A DNA stretch of 64,000 bases from Vibrio viridaestus. GTDB taxonomy: Bacteria; Pseudomonadota; Gammaproteobacteria; Enterobacterales; Vibrionaceae. Below, in pieces: positions 10,014-18,509 of the stretch; the stretch's first letter is position 1, and every line of letters begins with the position of its first letter. The notes beneath the pieces are model-generated. The model had not been told where the DNA came from. It made no database searches and was given only the letters and a program-made list of their open reading frames with translations. The position numbers and the translations under genes were made by a program. The stretch is taken from NCBI RefSeq assembly GCF_003856525.1, contig NZ_RJVQ01000013.1, forward strand, positions 53,161 through 117,160. Reading direction: 5' to 3'.

Positions 10014-10370
10014 ATGAACATTAAACAATTTTCTCAAAGAATTGGATTGTCACCCTACACACTGCGCTACTACGAAAAAATAAGTCTACTTCGTGATATC
10101 AAAAGAGACAGCAGCGGACACAGGCTCTATTCTGAAAATGACATAGAGTGGCTGAAATTCATTATTCGTCTGAAAGAGACTGGGATGCCTTTAGAGAGAA
10201 TTAAAGAGTACGCAGAACTCAGAGCAAGTGGAGATAAAACTTTTGCTGCTAGGCAACAGCTACTGGAAGAGCATAAGGAAAATCTAAAACACTCTATTGA
10301 AGAACAGCAAAGTCACCTCAAAGCCTTAGAAAATAAAATTCACTACTACCAGACCAAAATAAACGCTTGA
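10014..10370 (+). CDS. MerR family transcriptional regulator
   Basis: This 118-residue regulator has the N-terminal winged-helix typical of MerR proteins (residues 1-70, with LSPYTLRYYEK as recognition region) and a C-terminal dimerisation coiled coil (about 80-118). No conserved metal-binding cysteines are present, so it is closer to the NmlR/AdhR-like branch or another small-molecule sensor than to metal sensors. The stop codon overlaps the -35 element of the next promoter, which contains a symmetric operator. Its target is therefore very probably the carboxymuconolactone decarboxylase-like gene 59 bp downstream. Confidence 0.88.
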   Translation: MNIKQFSQRIGLSPYTLRYYEKISLLRDIKRDSSGHRLYSENDIEWLKFIIRLKETGMPLERIKEYAELRASGDKTFAARQQLLEEHKENLKHSIEEQQSHLKALENKIHYYQTKINA

Positions 10371-10397
10371 CTTAGAGTTAGCTCTAAGACGTAACCT
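10367..10397 (+). promoter_or_regulatory. MerR-type promoter with 19-bp spacer and operator
   Basis: TTGACT (10367-10372) and TAACCT (10392-10397) are separated by exactly 19 bp, the over-long spacing characteristic of MerR-controlled promoters. Within the spacer is a perfect inverted repeat CTTAGAG-TTAG-CTCTAAG (10371-10388). The -35 overlaps the TGA stop of the upstream regulator gene. Confidence 0.8.
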
Positions 10398-10429
10398 CAA
10401 AATTAAATCACGTTTAATGAGGAATAAGC

Positions 10430-10810
10430 ATGAACCAAAATCGTTTTGAGATTGGATTAGAGCAATTAACGAAGATTGATGGCAGTGCAGGAGAGACGGT
10501 TATCGAAAGTTTACAAGATATCTGCCCTGATCTGGCTAAATTTACTATTGAATATCCTTTTGGTGACATTTATACACGGCAAGGATTGGATCTGAAATCC
10601 AGAGAAATCGCGACAGTGGCCGCTCTCACCGCAATGGGTAATTGCCAGCCACAATTAAAAGTACATCTACATGCAGCGCTCAATGTGGGATGCACAGAAG
10701 AAGAACTCAAAGAAGTCATTTTACAGATGTCTGTCTATGCAGGGTTTCCAGCGGCACTTAACGGGATGTTTGCCTTTAAAGATGTCTTGAATGAAAGCAA
10801 AGATGCGTAA
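10430..10810 (+). CDS. Carboxymuconolactone decarboxylase (AhpD-like) family protein
   Basis: This 126-residue protein has the small all-helical fold of the carboxymuconolactone decarboxylase family, recognisable from LDLKSREIATVAALTAMGN, the conserved histidine in KVHLHAALN, and the VYAGFPAALN motif. It contains one cysteine in the GNC position but no CxxC pair, so it is not a classical AhpD peroxidase reductase. A GAGGAAT ribosome site precedes the ATG. It is driven by the MerR-type promoter just upstream. Such proteins act as gamma-carboxymuconolactone decarboxylases or poorly characterised oxidative-stress proteins; the specific role is not evident. Confidence 0.85.
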   Translation: MNQNRFEIGLEQLTKIDGSAGETVIESLQDICPDLAKFTIEYPFGDIYTRQGLDLKSREIATVAALTAMGNCQPQLKVHLHAALNVGCTEEELKEVILQMSVYAGFPAALNGMFAFKDVLNESKDA

Positions 10811-10874
10811 GGATGGTCGAGTCCAGATACTTACTCTGGACTCATTAAATAACGGCTAAGTCAGAAAAATAATG

Positions 10875-12176
10875 CTATTTCGTCGGGAAGCTAAGCTGTA
10901 CCTTTAGGCCACCTGCAGAGCGATTATTAAGTACAACAGCACCATGGTGCTGACTGACAATCCGTTTAACTATTGCTAAGCCTAAACCTGTTCCCTCACT
11001 TCCCCTGGCAGTATCGCCTCTGGTAAACGGTTCAAAAACCTTACTGACCTGATCAGGAGCAATACCAGGGCCATTATCTTCAATACAAACCCAAACCAAC
11101 GAATTATCCGCAGTCATACCAGTACTGACCCTAACCCATCCGTTGCCATAACGAATCGCATTTACAACTAAGTTGGTGATAGCACGCTTCATCGCGACAG
11201 GTTGGCCAAACGCCATTTTCAGTGGCTCAGAGAGTTCCGTTTCAATCTGTAATTCATATCCGCCCTCTGCCGAGGTGACTTCACTGACCAAATCGTTAAA
11301 GTCCACCTTCTGAAAGGAATCGGTACTTACCGGTTTTAGGTAGTCCATGAACTGATTAATAATTTGATTACACTCTTCAGTATCGCTGATGATCCCCTCT
11401 GCAAGATAGCTATCTTCAGGAGACATCATTTCGGTAGCCAAACGGATACGCGTTAATGGCGTTCTCAAATCATGACTGATTCCAGCCATAAGCAATGCTC
11501 TGTCTTCTTCGACCGCTTGAATGCCCTTTGACATTTGATTGAATGCATTGGTTACAGAACGAATTTCGGATGACCCTTTCTCTTCGATTGGTGGTGGGAT
11601 CTCCCCACGGCCTACCGCTTTAGCCGCATATTCCAATCGTCTTAGCGGACGATTTTGTAAACGAATAAAAATCCAACCACCGAGAATAATCACGATTGCC
11701 ATGATGAGGCTGTTACGAAACAAAGGGGCAAAGTCTTCTTCCTGTAATTCCGATAAAGGGATACGTAATAACACATTCGGTAACTTGTCTATTTTCATCC
11801 ATAGAACATAGCTTTTGTCTTCCAGATGCATTCTGACCTCAGTTGGCGATCCCAATTGAGACGTCATCTCTTCACTCATTAAATCTATAGAATAGGAATG
11901 CTCGAAGGTTTTTTTTACCTCACCTTCATTTGCATGCGCGGTTACACCCAGCTTTTCAAGAACTTGTTGTCTAACGGGCGCATCAAGTTTAGCCATATCC
12001 TGATCGTTAGGATCATCGAGCATCAAACCAATTTCATGCGCTAGTATTTTATTAAACTGCTGAAGACTGGGTAACAAGGCGTAATTAAATACCGCGTAAT
12101 AAGAATAGAGCTGGTTGACAGCGAGAAGAATCAAAAACAATACGATGGTTTGGGTAAAAGAACTTCGAACGCGCAT
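10875..12176 (-). CDS. envZ: Osmosensor histidine kinase EnvZ
   Basis: EnvZ phosphorylates and dephosphorylates OmpR in response to osmolarity. The 433 residues show TM1 (about 10-30), a periplasmic domain, TM2 (about 155-173), HAMP, the dimerisation H-box [13 protein letters not shown] with phospho-acceptor H235, the N-box (335-339), the G1 box DNGPG (367-371) and the G2 box GTGLGL (395-400). It is the second gene of ompR-envZ, 47 bp after ompR. Unlike E. coli, where the genes overlap, this spacer contains a strong terminator-like hairpin, so EnvZ may be made at a much lower level than OmpR. Confidence 0.95.
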   Translation of the reverse strand: MRVRSSFTQTIVLFLILLAVNQLYSYYAVFNYALLPSLQQFNKILAHEIGLMLDDPNDQDMAKLDAPVRQQVLEKLGVTAHANEGEVKKTFEHSYSIDLMSEEMTSQLGSPTEVRMHLEDKSYVLWMKIDKLPNVLLRIPLSELQEEDFAPLFRNSLIMAIVIILGGWIFIRLQNRPLRRLEYAAKAVGRGEIPPPIEEKGSSEIRSVTNAFNQMSKGIQAVEEDRALLMAGISHDLRTPLTRIRLATEMMSPEDSYLAEGIISDTEECNQIINQFMDYLKPVSTDSFQKVDFNDLVSEVTSAEGGYELQIETELSEPLKMAFGQPVAMKRAITNLVVNAIRYGNGWVRVSTGMTADNSLVWVCIEDNGPGIAPDQVSKVFEPFTRGDTARGSEGTGLGLAIVKRIVSQHHGAVVLNNRSAGGLKVQLSFPTK

Positions 12177-12192
12177 AAGATACCTTTAAAAC

Positions 12193-12218
12193 AAAAAAGC
12201 TCCTGTAAGACAGGAGCT
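12193..12218 (-). terminator. Intrinsic terminator-like hairpin between ompR and envZ
   Basis: On the minus strand a perfect 9-bp stem AGCTCCTGT/ACAGGAGCT with a 3-nt loop (12198-12218) runs directly into six T residues. It lies wholly within the 47-bp ompR-envZ spacer, so it should terminate or attenuate transcription of envZ. Confidence 0.85.
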
Positions 12219-12223
12219 CAACA

Positions 12224-12946
12224 TTACTTCGCTAACTTACCATCGGGCACAAACACATAGCCAAGCCCCCAAACCGTTTGAATATAGCGCGGTTTGCTTG
12301 GGTCCACTTCAAGCATGCGACGCAATCGGGAGATCTGTACGTCAATAGAACGCTCCATGGCTGAGTACTCTCTTCCTCGCGCCATGTTCATTAATTTATC
12401 ACGAGACATAGGCTCTCGTGGGTTATTGACCAGAATTTTTAGTACCGCAAACTCACCAGAAGTGAGTGGCATCGGCTCATCACCACGAAACATCTCGCGA
12501 GTGCCTAAGTTCAGGGTAAACTCACCAAACTCCACAATGGATTCTTCAGAACTTGGCGCCCCGGGCGCTTCCTGATTCTGGCGTCTTAGTACGGCTTTAA
12601 TACGAGCCAGCAGTTCACGAGGATTAAATGGCTTGGGGAGATAGTCGTCAGCACCGACTTCCAATCCAACGATTCGATCGACCTCATCACCTTTAGCCGT
12701 CAACATGAGGATAGGAATGTTATTGTTGGTATCACGCAAACGACGACAAATGGACAAGCCATCCTCACCAGGTAGCATCAGATCCAATACCATAAGATGA
12801 AAGTTTTCACGCGTAAGTAAACGGTCCATCTGTTCCCCGTTAGCAACACTACGCACGTGAAAGCCTTGTTCCGACAAATAACGTTCCAGCAAAGAACGTA
12901 ATCTCACGTCATCATCAACGACCAAAATCTTATGGTTTTCCTGCAT
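12224..12946 (-). CDS. ompR: Response regulator OmpR
   Basis: OmpR is the DNA-binding partner of EnvZ and controls porins and envelope genes. Starting at MQENHKILVVDDD, the protein has 240 residues, and the phospho-acceptor falls at D55 (LMVLDLMLPG), the E. coli number, which supports this start over one four codons upstream (12958). The receiver domain (1-120) is followed by an OmpR/PhoB winged helix (about 135-235) with SIDVQISRLRRML and VWGLGYVF. A GAGGT ribosome site lies 5 bp before the ATG. Upstream is a gap of about 220 bp that should carry its promoter. Confidence 0.97.
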   Translation of the reverse strand: MQENHKILVVDDDVRLRSLLERYLSEQGFHVRSVANGEQMDRLLTRENFHLMVLDLMLPGEDGLSICRRLRDTNNNIPILMLTAKGDEVDRIVGLEVGADDYLPKPFNPRELLARIKAVLRRQNQEAPGAPSSEESIVEFGEFTLNLGTREMFRGDEPMPLTSGEFAVLKILVNNPREPMSRDKLMNMARGREYSAMERSIDVQISRLRRMLEVDPSKPRYIQTVWGLGYVFVPDGKLAK

Positions 12947-13104
12947 ACAATACCTCATCTAGCTGAACTGACATCTTCAAATGACGATGCTCAGTTTCTC
13001 GTAAGAGTAATGTATCACTGTTAAAAAGAAAAAAATGCAGAGAATTGTTAGCGATTATTTCGTGCAATAACAGTGATACCAACGAGTTATAACTGCTAAT
13101 AATA

Positions 13105-13138
13105 GAAAAAAAGCGAGATATGTAAATCTATCTCGCTT
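13105..13138 (-). terminator. Terminator after the aromatic aminotransferase
   Basis: A perfect 10-bp stem AAGCGAGATA/TATCTCGCTT (13111-13120, 13129-13138) is followed on the minus strand by a run of T. It lies 30 bp after the aminotransferase stop codon. Confidence 0.85.
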
Positions 13139-13167
13139 AACTATGCTAACTGAAGAGAAAATTTAGC

Positions 13168-14361
13168 TTAAAGTGCGGCGAACGCGTCTGCCACTTTTTC
13201 CACGTTATTTTCATTCAGACCAGCCAGACACATACGTCCACTGGCAATCAGATAAATACCATGATCTTCACGTAATACATCAACTTGAGCAGAGCTAAAA
13301 CCAGTATAGCTAAACATACCTTTCTGTTTGATCAGGAAGCTAAAATCTTTCTCTGGACGAAGCTCTTGTAGGCGCTTATAAAGAGTTTCACGCATTGTCA
13401 GAATACGTGTACGCATACCATTCACTTCATTCAACCACATCGCTTTTAGTTCATCGGTGTTCAGAACATTAGATACCACTACAGCGCCATGCTTAGCTGG
13501 GCTAGAGTAGTTGCGGCGTACCGTTGCTTTTAGCTGACCTAGAACACGAGTGGCTTCTTCTTCATTAGAGCAAACTACTGATAATCCACCAACGCGCTCA
13601 CCGTAAAGAGAGAAGATTTTCGAAAACGAGTTACTGACAAACGCGATAACATCCTTCTCCTGAGCAATTTTACGAATCACGTAAGCATCATCTTCCATGC
13701 CTTCGCCGTACCCCTGATACGCCATATCGAAAAATGGAATCAATTTGTTCTGCTTAACAACGTCAATCACTTGGTCCCACTGTGATGGCGTTAGATCGAC
13801 ACCAGTTGGGTTGTGGCAACAAGGATGAAGTAACACGATGCTTTGTGCGTCGAGAACTTTGATAGAAGCCAACATGCCTTCGAAATCAAGCATTTTGGTT
13901 TCAGGATTGAAATAAGGATAAGAATCCACGTCAAACCCCGCCCCTGCGAAAATGGCGTTATGGTTTTCCCACGTAGGGTTACTCACCCAAACTCTTGACT
14001 GAGGGAAGTAGTGATGGAGAAAATCAGCACCGATCATCAATGCACCAGAACCACCAAGAGTTTGAATCGTTGCAACACGCTTGTCGCTTAAAGCTGAATG
14101 GTCTGCACCAAAAACTAAATGCTGAACCGCCGAACGATAAGGTGCTAAACCTTCCATCGGCAAATAAATACAAGGTTCATCAGCTTTCGCAACCAGTACC
14201 GCTTTTGATTCTTTTACGGAATCAAGCGTTGGGATCTTACCGTTTTCGTCATAGTAAAGACCAATACTTAGGTTTACTTTGTCAGATCGGTCATCCGCCA
14301 TAAATTTTTCCATTAGAGACAATATTGGGTCTCCAGCGTATGGGGTTACATGTTCGAGCAC
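13168..14361 (-). CDS. tyrB: Aromatic/aspartate amino acid aminotransferase
   Basis: This 397-residue class I PLP aminotransferase belongs to the AspC/TyrB family, which transfers the amino group between aromatic or acidic amino acids and 2-oxoglutarate. Visible features are CCHNPTGVD (cofactor pocket, near residue 181), [11 protein letters not shown] (D212, Y215), the Schiff-base lysine K248 in [15 protein letters not shown] and the C-terminal substrate arginine in [10 protein letters not shown]. The TyrB/AspC choice is not certain from sequence; the adjacent aromatic-type permease and Lrp-like regulator favour aromatic amino acids. The next gene, a YitT-like membrane protein, lies 19 bp upstream on the same strand. 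Confidence 0.88.
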   Translation of the reverse strand: MLEHVTPYAGDPILSLMEKFMADDRSDKVNLSIGLYYDENGKIPTLDSVKESKAVLVAKADEPCIYLPMEGLAPYRSAVQHLVFGADHSALSDKRVATIQTLGGSGALMIGADFLHHYFPQSRVWVSNPTWENHNAIFAGAGFDVDSYPYFNPETKMLDFEGMLASIKVLDAQSIVLLHPCCHNPTGVDLTPSQWDQVIDVVKQNKLIPFFDMAYQGYGEGMEDDAYVIRKIAQEKDVIAFVSNSFSKIFSLYGERVGGLSVVCSNEEEATRVLGQLKATVRRNYSSPAKHGAVVVSNVLNTDELKAMWLNEVNGMRTRILTMRETLYKRLQELRPEKDFSFLIKQKGMFSYTGFSSAQVDVLREDHGIYLIASGRMCLAGLNENNVEKVADAFAAL

Positions 14362-14380
14362 AGAAATTCTCCTTTATAAT

Positions 14381-15004
14381 TTATACGTGATAACGATCTG
14401 AACGATGGTTCAAAGCAATAATGAGGTTAAGAATCAACCCACAAATAATGGATAAACCTAACTCGTAAACGCCGACAACTGATAATGAAACGAGCATGAT
14501 AGTAACGTCAACGCCCATTAAAATCCATCCGGCTCTAATACCAAAGCGATCTTGAATAAACAGAGCAAGAATATTAAATCCACCTAAGCTCGCTTTATGA
14601 CGGAATAGAATGATAAATCCAGCACCAAATAAGAAAGCACCAAAAATGGCACCGTATAACGGCTGCAACATATCGATATGGATAACATAAGTCTGAGTAT
14701 TAGTAATAAACGAGACTAGACCAACGGCGATAAACGTTTTGATGGTAAATTGCCACCCCATACGACGAATCGCCAGGTAATAAAAAGGCAAGTTGATTAA
14801 AAAGAAAACCGTGCCAAACGCGATATTAAGTTTATAATGCAAAAACAGCGATAATCCCGCAGTTCCGCCGGTTACCATTCCAATCTGCTTAAGGAATAAG
14901 ACGCCGAATGAAACGAGGCAGGTACCCATCAAAAGAGCGATAACGTCCTCAAACCAACGATGGCTGATACTTTTTTCTGTTTTCAAAACTGCTGCGTCCG
15001 ACAT
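14381..15004 (-). CDS. YitT family membrane protein
   Basis: This 207-residue integral membrane protein has about five to six helices and matches the YitT/DUF161 family (GGTAGLSLFLHYKLN near residues 48-62 and the HKASLGGFNILALF stretch near 130-145). It lacks the C-terminal cytosolic DUF2179 domain found in longer Firmicutes relatives. The biochemical role is unknown. It is 19 bp upstream of the aminotransferase gene and probably in one operon with it. Upstream lie several GTGCA-type half-sites that may bind the neighbouring Lrp-like regulator. Confidence 0.82.
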   Translation of the reverse strand: MSDAAVLKTEKSISHRWFEDVIALLMGTCLVSFGVLFLKQIGMVTGGTAGLSLFLHYKLNIAFGTVFFLINLPFYYLAIRRMGWQFTIKTFIAVGLVSFITNTQTYVIHIDMLQPLYGAIFGAFLFGAGFIILFRHKASLGGFNILALFIQDRFGIRAGWILMGVDVTIMLVSLSVVGVYELGLSIICGLILNLIIALNHRSDRYHV

Positions 15005-15051
15005 AACATCTTCTTCCCTAAATAATGATCACACAAATACAAGAATGCATA

Positions 15052-15144
15052 TTTTGTGCAGCATTAATATCACAAAGAAAGAATCGTGCAAGATTAAATT
15101 ATAATTAGATTTTATTGTGCATAAATAACTATAAAAATGCACCA
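15052..15144. promoter_or_regulatory. Candidate Lrp/AsnC-type sites upstream of yitT-tyrB
   Basis: An AT-rich stretch contains TTTTGTGCA (15052-15060), CGTGCA (15085-15090) and an inverted pair GTGCAT (15117-15122) and ATGCAC (15137-15142). Repeated degenerate half-sites in AT-rich DNA are typical of Lrp-family control, and an Lrp-type gene is adjacent. No binding is shown. Confidence 0.35.
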
Positions 15145-15190
15145 TTCGTGATCAACACCTTCCTTGGTTGCCACTTTCTAGTGCATGTGC

Positions 15191-15658
15191 TCAATCAGAA
15201 TTTGTCACCACTCCGTATTCTTTTACTCGATCCAGTACGACAGACGTTTTAATATGTGCAATCAGTTTAGTTGTAAAAATGCGGTTAATTAAACTGTTCA
15301 AACTCTCGAGATCAGAAACAACACATTTAAGTAAATAGTCCGCTTCCCCAGTGGTTTTAAACGCATCGAGGATAGACTGTTCTCGATTCACAAAATCCAG
15401 AAACTTATGTGCTTTTTCCTCTTCATGACTGAGGAGTTTCACTTCAACCATAGCAATCACTTCTTGCTGTAGTGCTCGGGGAGACAAGCGGGCGTGATAC
15501 CCAAGGATAAGCTTATCATTCTCTAGACTAATACGACGACGAGAACATTGAGACGGTGATAATCCCACTAACTCACTTAGCTCTTGGTTGGTCAGGCGTC
15601 CGTTTTCTTGCAATAACGTGAGTATTTTTACATCAAATTCATCAAGATCATTTTCCAT
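15191..15658 (-). CDS. Lrp/AsnC family transcriptional regulator
   Basis: This 155-residue regulator has an N-terminal helix-turn-helix (LTNQELSELVGLSPSQCSRRR, about residues 20-40) and a C-terminal RAM ligand-binding domain (about 65-150) with the TTGEADYLLKC motif. The start at MENDLDEFDVKIL is chosen because homologues begin there; an open frame 15 codons longer has no ribosome site. It lies between the yitT-tyrB unit and the divergent permease gene and is likely to regulate both in response to an amino acid. The ligand cannot be inferred. Confidence 0.88.
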   Translation of the reverse strand: MENDLDEFDVKILTLLQENGRLTNQELSELVGLSPSQCSRRRISLENDKLILGYHARLSPRALQQEVIAMVEVKLLSHEEEKAHKFLDFVNREQSILDAFKTTGEADYLLKCVVSDLESLNSLINRIFTTKLIAHIKTSVVLDRVKEYGVVTNSD

Positions 15659-15871
15659 AATGGGACCAGCAAAATCGTACTTACAGGCGCTTGAGTGTAT
15701 CAAACTCAGTTAGCTTAGACCTACCCTTTTTCCGGCTCTGTATTGGAATATTACTCTGCTAATCTGGAACTGGCATAGGAATTGCTCTGGCAACTCCGCA
15801 TGCAATAACTTTATATTCATTAATAAGAGCGTCGGCCAACATTCTTATTACTGACTTTAGGAAAAATAATA

Positions 15872-17257
15872 ATGAAAGGAAATTCATCGTCGGAGAATCT
15901 GCATCGTGGTTTGAAAAATCGCCACATACAGCTCATCGCACTTGGTGGTGCAATCGGTACCGGACTCTTTCTTGGTATAGCTCAGACCATAAAAACAGCA
16001 GGTCCTTCAGTTCTACTTGGCTACGCTCTCGCAGGTATGATTGCATTTTTTATCATGCGCCAACTAGGTGAAATGGTTGTAGAAGAACCCGTAGCTGGCA
16101 CCTTTAGCCATTTTGCCAAAGAGTATTGGGGTGATTTTGCGGGTTTTATGTCTGGTTGGAACTATTGGGTATTGTATATTCTTGTAGGGATGGCTGAGTT
16201 AACCGCTATTGGTATCTATGTTCAATATTGGTGGCCAGACATGCCAACCTGGGTATCCGCTCTGATCTTCTTCTTGTTAATTAACGCGATCAATCTTACC
16301 AACGTAAAAATGTTCGGTGAATTAGAGTTTTGGTTTTCGATTATCAAAGTCGTTGCCATTATCTGTATGATCGCATTCGGTATCTACTTACTCACATCTG
16401 ATCATGGTAACCCAGAATCGACAATCACTAACCTTTGGGCGCAAGGTGGCTTTATGCCTAATGGTTTCAGTGGTCTCGCGATGGCGATGGCGGCAATTAT
16501 GTTCTCTTTTGGTGGACTAGAGTTGATTGGTATCACAGCAGCAGAAGCCGAACATCCAGAGAAAAGTATTCCGAAAGCCACCAATCAGGTTATTTACCGT
16601 ATTCTAATTTTTTATATTGGTTCTTTGGTGGTACTGCTTTCTCTTTATCCATGGCAGAAAGTCGCAGAAGGTGGCAGTCCATTCGTTATGATTTTCCACG
16701 CACTGGACAGCAACTGGGTTGCGAATGTTCTTAACGTGATCATTCTAACGGCGGCACTATCGGTATATAACAGTTGCGTCTATTCAAACAGTCGTATGCT
16801 TTTCGGCTTAGCGAAACAAAAAAATGCACCTAAAGCTCTACTTAACGTTAACAAACGTGGTGTGCCAATGACGGCATTGGCTGTTTCTGCCATTTCGACA
16901 GGACTATGTGTGGTGATTAACTACTTCATGCCTGGAGAAGCATTTGGTTTTCTGATGGCTTTAGTGGTTTCCGCTCTGGTACTGAACTGGGTCATCATCA
17001 CGATTACTCATATGAAATTTAAACTCACTAAGATTAAAAACAGAGAAAAAACACAATACCCATCTTGGGGCTACCCAATCACTAACTGGATTTGTCTGTT
17101 CTTTTTACTTGGTGTGTTAGTCGTGATGTATCTGACGCCCGGAATGCGTTTGTCGGTTTACCTACTTCCAGCCTGGTTGGTCGTCATGGCTATCGCCTAC
17201 CAAATCAAAAAGCGTAAAGCAGATTCCCATTTATCTCCTGCCGAAGCGTCTTCATAA
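15872..17257 (+). CDS. Amino acid permease, AroP/ProY-like APC family
   Basis: This 461-residue inner-membrane transporter has 12 predicted helices and the signature of the amino acid transporter subfamily of APC permeases: GAIGTGLFLGIAQTIKTAGPS in helix 1, EEPVAGTFSHFA, and FGGLELIGITAAEAEHPEKSIPKA near residues 210-235. These are shared by AroP, PheP, ProY and CycA. Next to an aromatic aminotransferase, aromatic amino acids are the best guess for substrate. A GGAAAAA ribosome site precedes the ATG. It is divergent from the Lrp-like regulator with a gap of about 210 bp. Confidence 0.88.
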   Translation: MKGNSSSENLHRGLKNRHIQLIALGGAIGTGLFLGIAQTIKTAGPSVLLGYALAGMIAFFIMRQLGEMVVEEPVAGTFSHFAKEYWGDFAGFMSGWNYWVLYILVGMAELTAIGIYVQYWWPDMPTWVSALIFFLLINAINLTNVKMFGELEFWFSIIKVVAIICMIAFGIYLLTSDHGNPESTITNLWAQGGFMPNGFSGLAMAMAAIMFSFGGLELIGITAAEAEHPEKSIPKATNQVIYRILIFYIGSLVVLLSLYPWQKVAEGGSPFVMIFHALDSNWVANVLNVIILTAALSVYNSCVYSNSRMLFGLAKQKNAPKALLNVNKRGVPMTALAVSAISTGLCVVINYFMPGEAFGFLMALVVSALVLNWVIITITHMKFKLTKIKNREKTQYPSWGYPITNWICLFFLLGVLVVMYLTPGMRLSVYLLPAWLVVMAIAYQIKKRKADSHLSPAEASS

Positions 17258-17298
17258 AGCTAACATTTTCAGGGCTGAATCTATCAGCCCTGATAGCA

Positions 17299-17829
17299 TT
17301 ATTCCTGACCTGGCTTACCAAAACCATGCCAATAGATGGGCCACCCCGCGCCTACACCAACGTTATTGACCAGCGAAGCAACAATAACTAGTGCCACACT
17401 TCCCAGTAAGACTGGTGATATGAGAAAACTCAATCCAACCACTGTTTTTCCTGCCAAAATTATAACAATAGGATTCGCTCCCGCTGGCGGATGTACTGCT
17501 CGACACCATTGCATTAGAGCTATCGCGACACCCACGGCAAGAGATAACACAACAACCGAATCACCAAATAGATACAGCGCCGCCAATCCAACAGACGCAG
17601 TAATCAGATGACCTCCTATCACATTTCTCGGCTGCGCTAATGGCGACGCTGGCGCGGCAAACAGAATTACGCACGTTGCGCCAAAAGGTGCCATTAACCA
17701 AGGTACACCGGAATATTGTCCAAGTAGAGATAAGATCAGAATTCCGACACTACCGCCTATTAACCCTTTAACTACTTGTATAATGGATGGTTTGGGTGGA
17801 AGTTCACCCCCTCCGCGTAATTTATTCAT
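17299..17829 (-). CDS. HPP family integral membrane protein
   Basis: This 176-residue membrane protein has about four to five helices and contains the family-defining HPPAGANP motif near residues 113-120. HPP proteins in cyanobacteria and chloroplasts have been linked to nitrite transport, but bacterial members are largely uncharacterised. A TTGGAGGC ribosome site lies before the ATG. The gene is divergent from a TetR regulator, and two ACAGATCTGT palindromes lie in the shared gap, so repression by that regulator is likely. Confidence 0.85.
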   Translation of the reverse strand: MNKLRGGGELPPKPSIIQVVKGLIGGSVGILILSLLGQYSGVPWLMAPFGATCVILFAAPASPLAQPRNVIGGHLITASVGLAALYLFGDSVVVLSLAVGVAIALMQWCRAVHPPAGANPIVIILAGKTVVGLSFLISPVLLGSVALVIVASLVNNVGVGAGWPIYWHGFGKPGQE

Positions 17830-17869
17830 CTTGCCTCCAACTAACTTTTAAGTATTTTCCCACATATGT

Positions 17870-17908
17870 ACAGATCTGTTCCATTCGCTTTTTATAATAC
17901 AGATCTGT
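17870..17908. promoter_or_regulatory. Twin palindromic operator in the hpp/tetR gap
   Basis: Two copies of the perfect palindrome ACAGATCTGT (17870-17879 and 17899-17908) have centres 29 bp apart. The second overlaps a TATAAT (17893-17898). This is the expected arrangement for a TetR repressor controlling itself and the divergent HPP gene. Confidence 0.7.
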
Positions 17909-17954
17909 ACACTTAGCACAAGCGCATTATTGAATAATTTGAAGGGAAGAGTGT

Positions 17955-18509
17955 ATGAGCAAGAAAGAACATATATTGGATATTGCTGAGAGGTTATTTA
18001 ATCAATTTGGTTATACCGCAGTCGGAGTCGACCTTATTCGCGACGAAGCCGAGGTATCAAAAACCTCGATGTACCGCCACTTCGGCTCAAAAAACAAACT
18101 GATTGAAGCCGTACTTGATAGACGCCACCTTCGATTCGAATATAGTCTGGAAAAGAGTATCGATGCTGCAGATTCAACTGAAGATAAACTGGATGCTTTG
18201 CTTGAATGGCACTTCCAATGGTTTCAGCAGGACGACTTTAAAGGCTGTATGTTCATGCATGCGGTCGCTGAATTTAAGCAAAGCGACCAACAGATAACCG
18301 ATATTTCAATTCAGCATAAACAGTGGCTGAAGTCCTTACTAAATTCAGTTATCGCGAACAATAAAGAGCAACCTAAGAACCAACCTCTCAAAGTAGAGAT
18401 GGCGTTTACCTTCCTAGAAGGAATGATTATCCGTAGTGAATTTGAACATAATGCCGCACTATTTTCTGAATACCGGAAAACAATGCATGAAATATTATTG
18501 GCGCACTAA
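17955..18509 (+). CDS. TetR family transcriptional regulator
   Basis: This 184-residue repressor has the TetR N-terminal helix-turn-helix (about residues 5-50: RLFNQFGYTAVGVDLI, then SKTSMYRHFGSKNKL) and a helical ligand-binding C-terminal domain. A GAAGGGAAGAG ribosome region precedes the ATG. It is divergent from the HPP membrane gene across a gap with two matching palindromes. Its 3' end overlaps the convergent LysR gene by 4 bp. The ligand is unknown. Confidence 0.9.
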   Translation: MSKKEHILDIAERLFNQFGYTAVGVDLIRDEAEVSKTSMYRHFGSKNKLIEAVLDRRHLRFEYSLEKSIDAADSTEDKLDALLEWHFQWFQQDDFKGCMFMHAVAEFKQSDQQITDISIQHKQWLKSLLNSVIANNKEQPKNQPLKVEMAFTFLEGMIIRSEFEHNAALFSEYRKTMHEILLAH

